Source of the DNA: Bryobacterales bacterium | GTDB lineage: Bacteria; Acidobacteriota; Terriglobia; Bryobacterales; Bryobacteraceae | Assembly (NCBI GenBank): GCA_020847975.1 | Contig: JADLBD010000117.1 | Span: 1 to 64,000, forward strand | Direction: 5' to 3' | DNA: 64,000 nt | Shown: positions 58,247-64,000 of the stretch, one piece after another | Position numbering within the stretch: the first letter of the stretch is position 1 | How the letters are laid out: every line of letters starts with the position of its first letter | Position numbers and translations under genes: made by a program | The notes under the pieces: generated by a model | Database searches by the model: none | What the model was told of the DNA's origin: nothing | What the model saw: the letters and a program-made list of their open reading frames with translations, nothing else

Positions 58247-58712
58247 GGGATACTGGTCCCTAAGCTCTGAGCCGACAAACCGTCGATTGCCCAGAACACT
58301 TTGAAAATACTAGCGTAATTCGAAGCTGAAGATGGCGCAGCGAACCGGCCGCACGCCGACCAAAATGAAGGCTGCCAGGTCACCCATCGGAAAGCAGATC
58401 GCCGATACCCATCGGCTCTCATAATAATCCGCCGAGCGACCGAGTTGGAAATCGCCTCGGCGTGGTCCGACGCGTTGGACGGGGCCGTCAACAAAGGTCT
58501 CCTGTCAACAGGAGAAAGCCGAGAATTGGTACGCGGAAACTTGGGGTCCGGCCTCAACCCCGGGGGTTGAGTGCGCCACCCCGCGAATCGTGGTTTCCAA
58601 CGAGAGAGAACGCGCGGGCGCGAGAACCTGCGGAATGTGGCAGATACAGGCGAAAGCCGCAGCCAGCGCTGCCGTCAAGATAATGAGCCTTGGGGTTGGG
58701 ACGTAGACGGTA
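58247..58712. other. Intergenic region between sacsin-like gene and tRNA-Gln
   Basis: 466 bases. Only ORFs without family features cover it (for example minus strand 58243-58557), and these read as noise. It should contain the promoter of the sacsin-like genes. No att-like repeat or integrase remnant was seen, though the position beside a tRNA would suit an island edge. Confidence 0.35.
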
Positions 58713-58786
58713 TGGCTCCCCGGCATGGATTCGAACCACGATTCACGGCTCCAAAGGCCGCTGTCCTACCGTTAGACGACCGGGGA
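58713..58786 (-). tRNA. tRNA-Gln (UUG anticodon)
   Basis: 74 bases on the minus strand including an encoded CCA. The acceptor stem TCCCCGG/CCGGGGA, D stem GTCT/GGAC, anticodon stem GCGGC/GCCGT with loop CTTTGGA (anticodon TTG, reading CAA), and T stem CGTGG/CCATG with loop TTCGAAT all pair. The discriminator is G73. The gene sits 466 bases outside the defence locus and may have served as an integration site. Confidence 0.95.
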
Positions 58787-58898
58787 AAATAGCGCGAAAC
58801 CTTCAGTGTAGCCCGAACCTCAAACCCACCGCAATTTTTCTTCCAAAGCCCTTCTTCCGGGTGCAGAAGCCCTTCTTTCTTCTCACCCCAATCAACCC

Positions 58899-59714
58899 TT
58901 ACGGCTGGTCGTATCCCTTCACCCGCCGCACCCAGATGTTCCGGTACCGCACCGGCGTATCATGATCCTGCAAACCCAGTGGTTCCTCAGCCGCATGCGG
59001 GGCATAGGTGCCCACCACTCGATGGGCCATCCGCCCGATGATCTCCTTGCGGTTATGCAGCAGAACGCCATTCAGAAACACCGTGGCATATGCGGGCTTC
59101 ACTAATCTTCCCCCTTCGAACTTCGGCGCCTCGAACACGATGTCATAGGACTGCCATTCCCCGGGCTTTCTGGCCGCATTCACCAGTGGGGGCCACTGCC
59201 CGTAGATCGCCCCGGCCTGCCCGTCGGCATACGTCAGGTTGTGATAGGAGTCCAGCACCTGGATTTCGTAGCGGTTCATGATCAGTATGCCGCTGTTTCC
59301 GCGCCACTGGCTGTCGCCGGTAATTGCCGCCGGCGCGGCCCACTCGATGTGGAGTTGGATGTCGCTGAACTTCTCCTTAGACACCAGCGTTCCGCTTCCG
59401 GGCACGATTTCCATATAGCCCTTTTCCACTTTCCAGGCTGCCGCGGCGGGTCCGTGTTTCGTCTCGGCCGTCCAATGCGACAGGTCCTTTCCATCAAATA
59501 GGACAATGGCGTCCGATGGTGGATCGCCCGGCTTCGCCCCAGGAGTAACCACTGCCGGATGCGGGCGCGCGATGTCGTGTACGCGCCACTTCTGCCCCGG
59601 CAGCACCGGCGTATCCGAATATCCTACCGGCGAAGTGCGATACCCCTTCTTCTCCTGCCCGGGAACAACCACTGCGCACAACAGAAAAACTGCAACAAGC
59701 GTACGAACTTTCAT
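58899..59714 (-). CDS. DUF1080 / 3-keto-disaccharide hydrolase-type secreted protein
   Basis: 271 residues with a signal peptide (RTLVAVFLLCAVVVPG, cut before QEKK). The LamG-like fold of DUF1080 is readable: IVLFDGKDLSHWTAE, WKVEKGYMEIVPGSGTL, DIQLHIEWAAPA, NSGILIMNRYEIQVLDSY, and the closing HDTPVRYRNIWVRRV. Members are thought to cleave 3-keto-glycosides in the periplasm or outside. It follows the TIM-barrel gene with one base between, so the two form an operon. Well-conserved; the exact substrate is unknown. Confidence 0.88.
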   Translation of the reverse strand: MKVRTLVAVFLLCAVVVPGQEKKGYRTSPVGYSDTPVLPGQKWRVHDIARPHPAVVTPGAKPGDPPSDAIVLFDGKDLSHWTAETKHGPAAAAWKVEKGYMEIVPGSGTLVSKEKFSDIQLHIEWAAPAAITGDSQWRGNSGILIMNRYEIQVLDSYHNLTYADGQAGAIYGQWPPLVNAARKPGEWQSYDIVFEAPKFEGGRLVKPAYATVFLNGVLLHNRKEIIGRMAHRVVGTYAPHAAEEPLGLQDHDTPVRYRNIWVRRVKGYDQP

Positions 59715-59715
59715 G

Positions 59716-60816
59716 TCACGCCTTCTTCAAATCCTCATTAGCGTCCCGCAAGAGCGCGCGAATATATCCGATCGAGTAGGCCCATCCCACCATGCGGTGC
59801 CCCACCATCGCCGGCACGTGGTCCGCGATGAGATTTCCCCGAAAGTCCACCTCCACCAGCGTGCGCATCACCTTGCGCATATCCGTGTATCCGTTGTCCA
59901 CGAAGCTTTCCACAAAGTAAGGAATGGGACCGCTCACGTTCCGGAAGTGGATCTTCCACAGTTTCCCGATCTTTGCGAACTCACGGATTGCCCCGAACAC
60001 ATCCCTGCCCATATACTTGCCGCCTTCCATCCAGGTGCCGCAGCACAGGCACACACCGACGTTGGGACTGTTGGCGATCTCCAGCGCCTTCATGTATCCA
60101 TCGAAATTTCCAAAGATACATCGCGGCACTCCGCCCAATTCCGGTACCGGCGGGTCATCCGGATGAATGCCGATACGAATTCCCACTTCCTCCGCCACTG
60201 GAACCACCTGCTTGATGAAGTAGGTATAGTTCTCCCAGATCTCTTCCTTGCTGAACTTGCGGCCGTGTGTGAGTGGCGGTTCGAATACCTTCCCCGCCCA
60301 ATAGCCCTTTGCCGTGGACTGCCGGAAAGCGCGTGCGGGCGCGCCCCCTCTGGCGGTCTCCCGCTCCGAACTCCAGATGCCGTTGCCCATGTGCGCGTAG
60401 GTGGTATACGTCAGCCCCGCCTTCGCCAGATTGCGAAGAAACTGCTTGTACTCTTCGATCTTTTGATCGCGGCCCGGCAGGTTCAGTGTCACCTCGGGCA
60501 TATTGTGGACATTGCTGTTGCCGATGTTCCATACTTTCAACCCGGCGGCATCCACCTTCTTCACAATGCGGATGAAATTCTCCGCGGTGGCCTTGTCGCC
60601 GCCTGTCGGTACGTTGACCCACTCCACTCCAATCTGTTTGGCGAGCGTCAGGTCTTCGTCAGGAACATCCGTGGGAATCTGGAGGGAAACCTTGATTCCC
60701 GGCGCAAGTGGTTCCAGAGGTTTCCTGGCGCCCTTGGCGAGAAACGGAGCCGCGGCGGCGCCGGCGGCGGCAATCTTCGAAAAAGTGCGGCGTGTGGATG
60801 ACGGCATGTGTGGCAA
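59716..60816 (-). CDS. Mannonate dehydratase / xylose isomerase-like TIM-barrel protein with Tat signal
   Basis: 366 residues. The N-terminus carries a twin-arginine signal (SSTRRTFSKIAAAGAAAAPF), so the folded enzyme is exported. The barrel reads IGVEWVNVPTGGDKATAEN, AGLKVWNIGNSNVHNMPEVT, VGIRIGIHPDDPPVP (a UxuA-type metal-binding region), NVGVCLCCGTWMEGG, KIHFRNVSGPIPYFVESFVD, ADHVPAMVGHR. The HPDDPP element is diagnostic of mannonate dehydratase-like proteins. With DUF1080 it suggests handling of sugar acids or keto-sugars. Whether it is a true UxuA cannot be told; exported relatives are common in Acidobacteriota and Planctomycetes. Confidence 0.82.
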   Translation of the reverse strand: MPHMPSSTRRTFSKIAAAGAAAAPFLAKGARKPLEPLAPGIKVSLQIPTDVPDEDLTLAKQIGVEWVNVPTGGDKATAENFIRIVKKVDAAGLKVWNIGNSNVHNMPEVTLNLPGRDQKIEEYKQFLRNLAKAGLTYTTYAHMGNGIWSSERETARGGAPARAFRQSTAKGYWAGKVFEPPLTHGRKFSKEEIWENYTYFIKQVVPVAEEVGIRIGIHPDDPPVPELGGVPRCIFGNFDGYMKALEIANSPNVGVCLCCGTWMEGGKYMGRDVFGAIREFAKIGKLWKIHFRNVSGPIPYFVESFVDNGYTDMRKVMRTLVEVDFRGNLIADHVPAMVGHRMVGWAYSIGYIRALLRDANEDLKKA

Positions 60817-60927
60817 CCTCTCGAGTCGGTGTCGATATGGATTATGTCACGTCTGCCGCGCCGCAAACCACAGGGGGGAGGCTTCGCCGCCTCCCCACTC
60901 CCGGTTTGAGGTCGAATGCGCGGCCGA

Positions 60928-62037
60928 TTACTGCGTGCCGCCCGTTGCAATCTGCCCGATGGAGGTTCCCCAATTCGCCAGGATCGTTCGCGGCGCATTG
61001 GGAATGTACTCCGTGGCGAACCACACGTTTCCGTTCTCGTCCGTGGTTGCGGCCGAATAGTCGCCCCAGCGTCCGGTGTTTTCATTGGTGAACACCGGGT
61101 AGCCTGTGAACCCGTCGTCCGGAGCGGCGCCGCCCGCTGCCAGTCTCACCGTTGCTGGAGTGGATGTGGCTGTGAATGTCACATAGGCTGCGCTCGGATA
61201 GACATCCGGTCCCGCCATTGAGAAGCCCATTACGGCCTGCCCACCGCTGCCCACGCCAATCGCTGGAAACAGCAGGCTGTGCCGGTCGACGGACACGATG
61301 CCCTGGTTTACTACTGTGCCGCCCAGTTTCCCTCCGGACCAGTTCGGCTGCACGACAAAGTACGCTGCGCCCACACGAGTCGGTCCGTTGTCAGGTTTCA
61401 CCACGGTGTTCAAGGAGGACCAGAGATATCCGGCAGCGAACACCGTCTGCTGCATCCGGTCATCATTGCCGGCGATCAGCGGCAAGTGTTGCTTGCCTGT
61501 CTTCACCCCCAGTCCGCCCGCGAAGATGAAGTCCGCCAGAGGCAACGGTCCATCTTTCTGCTGCGCATCCGGGGGCTGCCCGTACACTTGACTATCCAGC
61601 ACGGCGCTGTGCAGGCTCAGCGCAGGCGCTGCCGATGCCAGCGAACTCGTGTTCGTGAGCGCCCACACCGCAATCCGGTTGTCCAATGTTCCCGTGAACT
61701 CGAGCGCGCTCAGGAAATATTCCGTTCCTCCATGCGCGGCTTCGAAAGCCTCACTTGGCGGTGTTGTGGCCGGTTGCACCGTGTACGCCAAGCCTTCGGC
61801 CAGAGGAATTCCACTGAATTGCACGGCTGTTGGTAATGTACCTCCAATGAGTGCGGCTTTCGAGAGCGCATAGATCTGCGCTCCATTGAAGCCCGCCACG
61901 AAGATGGGAAACTCATTCGTCGTGATGTAGAAGCCATTCGCGTCAGCTCCAATCAGCGGTGGTCCCCGAAGCACGGGCAGCCGGCGTGATCCGGCGTGCC
62001 GGTGTTGCTCGTCGTGTCCAGCTTGAATACCTTCCAC
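60928..62037 (-). pseudogene. Secreted beta-rich protein, C-terminal part after a frameshift
   Basis: The conserved reading begins near 61970 with PLIGADANGFYITTNEFP and continues to the stop at 60928; the start at 62037 is an artefact of the open frame. The protein is beta-rich with repeated strands typical of a propeller-like secreted protein (AQIYALSKAALIGG, EYFLSALEFTGTLDN, NRIAVWALTNTSSL). The end NTGRWGDYSAATTDENGNVW and WGTSIGQIA suggest a beta-propeller blade. It joins the upstream ORF at 61953-61972 with a one-frame shift. Confidence 0.65.
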
Positions 62038-62735
62038 CCTCCCGTTGGAATGCCGGTATCGCTCACGGCAATCATCACCGGCGACGCGGGCAGGAAGTCG
62101 CCGGTCGCGGGGTTCACATCAATTTCCACGATAGTCACGAACCACCGTTGCGACGGCTTATCATATAGGCACTTCGGGTCGCTGGTGAACGGACCGTACG
62201 CTACCGGGGACGTACGAACAATTCCGGGAGCCAGACCGAAAAACTGGTTCATTGGAATGGGATTGGTCAGATTTCCTCCCACAACACTCCGCACTCGAAA
62301 CGCGCTGTTTACGCCCTCCAGGACGGATCCGTTCCCTACCGCCAGGCATTGGTCCGGAGGCTCCGTGCTGAATTGCGTGTCCGCATAACTGCCAGAGCCT
62401 GCCAGCCGCTGGCCGGCGTGCGTGAGGCCCGGAAACCCGGTCAGCCCGGAGGCCGCCGATAAGGGAAGACTGGCCGGCCGCGGCACATGCGCTGCCGGTA
62501 CTCGAGCCCGGCTGGCATTGCCGCCGCGGATCAGTTTGTCGAATTTCGAGTCTTCTTCGGGGCTCCGGCGAGTCTCCAGCCCCGTCGCGGTTGTGGCGGA
62601 ACCGCCGCCGGCTGCGAGAGAAGTTCGGCCAACAAACTGTACTGGTCTTATGTTCACCCTCACTTGTGCGAAGGCGGAAGGAAGTTGCCACATTGCGACG
62701 GAAGTAAGCAGCGCGGCAACAAATTGTTGTGTCAT
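61953..62735 (-). pseudogene. Secreted beta-rich protein, N-terminal part before a frameshift
   Basis: 260 residues. The signal peptide is clear (FVAALLTSVAMWQLPSAFA, cut before QVRV). The body has strands DTQFSTEPPDQCLAVGNGSV, WFVTIVEIDVNPATGDFLP and VMIAVSDTGIPTGGWKVFKLD. The frame ends GTPDHAGCPCFGDHR-stop just where the other frame begins PLIGADANG, so both halves form one protein of about 600 residues. A small indel in ggggaccaccgctg (61953-61970 region, minus strand) would explain it. Function unknown; likely exported. Confidence 0.65.
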
Positions 62736-62805
62736 CGAGAACCCTCCTCTGGTCGGATTTCACAAAGGTAAGCAAATTTTCCACGCGACAAGCGTCTCAG
62801 TTCCA

Positions 62806-63414
62806 TTACCCCCTTTGCCTCGCGTTCCTCGCTACATGGAAAATAATCGCCAGGTGGATCCCAATCGCCAGTCCCAACCCCGCCAAGTGTTCCACCGCGC
62901 TCCCTTCGATCCTCCAAACAGAGTAAGTTCCCAACGGTAGAAACAGCGCCAGGCTCGTCCATAATCCCGGGTTGTAGACGCGCTTCCTCAGCGTCATCCC
63001 AACGTGACTCACCCCGTTTACCAGCGGCAGATACACGGCCAACAGACCCCATCCCGCTCCATAGTAGAACGCGGCGTACAAAGCCAGCAGGTCGACGCCC
63101 CACACTCCGCCGATATTGATCCACAGGATGGCACGGTCTCCCAGCACCTCCTTCCCGCGTCCGAACATTGCATTCGCAAAATGTTTGAATCTCCCCTCCG
63201 CGTGCTCCTCGTACTGATGGATCATGTAGACGGGCAGTTGAAGAAACACGAGGAACGCGGCAAAACCGAGACCCCGCAGCAGGAACGGACTGAGGGCAAG
63301 CAGCACGGCGGCCGCGGGCAACGTGGTTCGCGACCAGTAGCGGAGAAACCACGCTTCGAATCGGTATCCTTGGTCCATGGGTATTCGCAAGGGCTGGCGC
63401 AGCCCTCCCGACAT
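62806..63414 (-). CDS. HXXEE-type membrane protein
   Basis: Up to 202 residues from the ATG at 63414; the ATG at 63378 gives 190 and is also plausible. Five or six hydrophobic segments follow an N-terminal aromatic stretch. The HQYEEH motif after the second segment is the HXXEE family signature, and conserved polar residues lie in NGVSHVGMTLRKRVYNPG. The family is uncharacterised; His and Glu could form a metal site at the membrane. The gene overlaps the end of the neighbouring membrane protein ORF. Confidence 0.78.
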   Translation of the reverse strand: MSGGLRQPLRIPMDQGYRFEAWFLRYWSRTTLPAAAVLLALSPFLLRGLGFAAFLVFLQLPVYMIHQYEEHAEGRFKHFANAMFGRGKEVLGDRAILWINIGGVWGVDLLALYAAFYYGAGWGLLAVYLPLVNGVSHVGMTLRKRVYNPGLWTSLALFLPLGTYSVWRIEGSAVEHLAGLGLAIGIHLAIIFHVARNARQRG

Positions 63415-64000
63415 GACAGCACATCCGGCCTCACGGCCACCACAACGTCGCTTAACTGGCCGTGATAAACAACCTTCAACCCTTCCCGTTCGAGAAACTC
63501 CCGGTCCAGGACAGCATGAAGCACATAGGCCGCCTTTCCACGCGGCGGTGCAGTCGGAGCCGCACTGCTAAACTCTGTGAAACGTTCCCGGCCGGAGAGC
63601 GTCCGGTAAAAATTCAGCGCCGCCACATACATCCAGCTTGTTCCAACATCCTGAACTCCATAAGTGTGGTTGTAGTAAGAAAGCACCGGATATACCTGGT
63701 TTACTTCCGCATCCCATTTCCATTCCTTGAAATAACTCAGACGTAGACAGAACAGGAAGTAACTTGCGGTGAACCCCATCACCGCAATCAACCCCGCCCG
63801 TGTGCACCTTCCCGCAACCCCCGGCGTGGTCATCTCCACGGCGATGGCCGCCATCAGCGTAAATAGAGGGACAAAGAAGATCGCTGTGCGCTCTTTGGGC
63901 AACAGCAGGTGAAACAACCGGAAGGCGAGCCAGTGCATCGACAGCGCCGTCACGAAGATGGCTGCCGCCACTCCGCCGAATACCGCCAAACGACGGATGT
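63222..64000 (-). CDS. Polytopic membrane protein, 5' end beyond the window
   Basis: The frame is open to the window edge at 64000. The visible part has about three membrane segments (AAAIFVTALSMHWLAFRL, AIFFVPLFTLMAAIAVE, AGLIAVMGFTASYFLFC), then an outside domain with YYNHTYGVQDVGTSWMYVAA and EFLEREGLKVVYHGQLSDVV. This fits the C-terminus of GT39-like or other glycosyltransferase-related membrane proteins common in Acidobacteriota. The last 60 residues overlap the HXXEE gene and look unnatural, so the real stop may have been lost near 63410. Confidence 0.55.
   Translation of the reverse strand, partial: IRRLAVFGGVAAAIFVTALSMHWLAFRLFHLLLPKERTAIFFVPLFTLMAAIAVEMTTPGVAGRCTRAGLIAVMGFTASYFLFCLRLSYFKEWKWDAEVNQVYPVLSYYNHTYGVQDVGTSWMYVAALNFYRTLSGRERFTEFSSAAPTAPPRGKAAYVLHAVLDREFLEREGLKVVYHGQLSDVVVAVRPDVLSCREGCASPCEYPWTKDTDSKRGFSATGREPRCPRPPCCLPSVRSCCGVSVLPRSSCFFNCPST

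Noticed and set aside
58243-58557. 104-residue minus-strand ORF upstream of the sacsin-like gene
   Set aside because: Arg/Ser-rich composition without family features; reads as non-coding leader sequence.
62732-63424. 230-residue minus-strand ORF
   Set aside because: It is the shadow of the HXXEE gene in another frame; the HXXEE frame has membrane segments and the family motif.

Overview
This window most likely comes from an Acidobacteriota genome of the Solibacter/Bryobacter kind. It is GC-rich. It carries an orphan MacB/FtsX-type permease of the acidobacterial duplicated type, a VWFA-related acidobacterial secreted protein, and a DUF1080 / sugar-isomerase-like pair, all typical of that phylum. 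The assignment is an inference from gene families, not from a marker gene.

Layout. (1) 1-120: the 3' end of an ISL3-like transposase. (2) 394-11783: a lasso-peptide (RiPP) gene cluster. A 48-residue precursor, a PqqD-like recognition protein and a GT4 glycosyltransferase run leftward. A second PqqD-like protein, the transglutaminase-like B2 protease and the asparagine-synthetase-like cyclase run rightward. They are followed by a tightly packed row of a methyltransferase, an orphan permease, a GT2 glycosyltransferase, an ATP-grasp protein and a second methyltransferase. The predicted core is GTGAWKHDADEETFLE with a Gly1-Asp8 ring. (3) 11794-13410: a VWFA-related secreted protein. (4) About 13.6-44.19 kb: a lambda-like siphovirus late module, almost all on the minus strand. 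Reading 5' to 3' (right to left) it holds a DNA methyltransferase (5'-truncated), a PD-(D/E)XK protein, terminase small and large subunits, gpW, portal, S49 protease with a nested scaffold, decoration protein, major capsid, head-tail connectors, tail tube, a tail chaperone pair joined by a -1 frameshift site, tape measure, baseplate/hub proteins with an inserted HNH gene, and fibres. No integrase, repressor, replication or clear lysis genes are present. (5) 44.19-58.25 kb: a candidate defence locus. It holds a 5'-truncated DUF1998 helicase, a RelE-like/UvrD helicase fusion and a SNF2 helicase, all overlapping or nearly touching, facing two large sacsin/HSP90-like ATPase ORFs. (6) 58713-58786: tRNA-Gln(UUG). 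(7) 58.9-64 kb: chromosomal genes (DUF1080 hydrolase, mannonate-dehydratase-like TIM barrel, a frameshifted secreted protein, an HXXEE membrane protein, a partial polytopic membrane protein).

How the parts work together. The lasso genes form one biosynthetic system from a divergent promoter region. The leader is bound by PqqD-like proteins, cut by B2 and cyclised by C, and the downstream transferases may tailor the product. The phage block is a coherent capsid-and-tail cassette but looks like a remnant. At about 44190 both the phage methyltransferase and the host helicase lose their N-terminal halves, and the missing helicase half is not at the other end of the block. The defence locus also looks damaged, because the sacsin-like pair appears to be one gene split by a frameshift.
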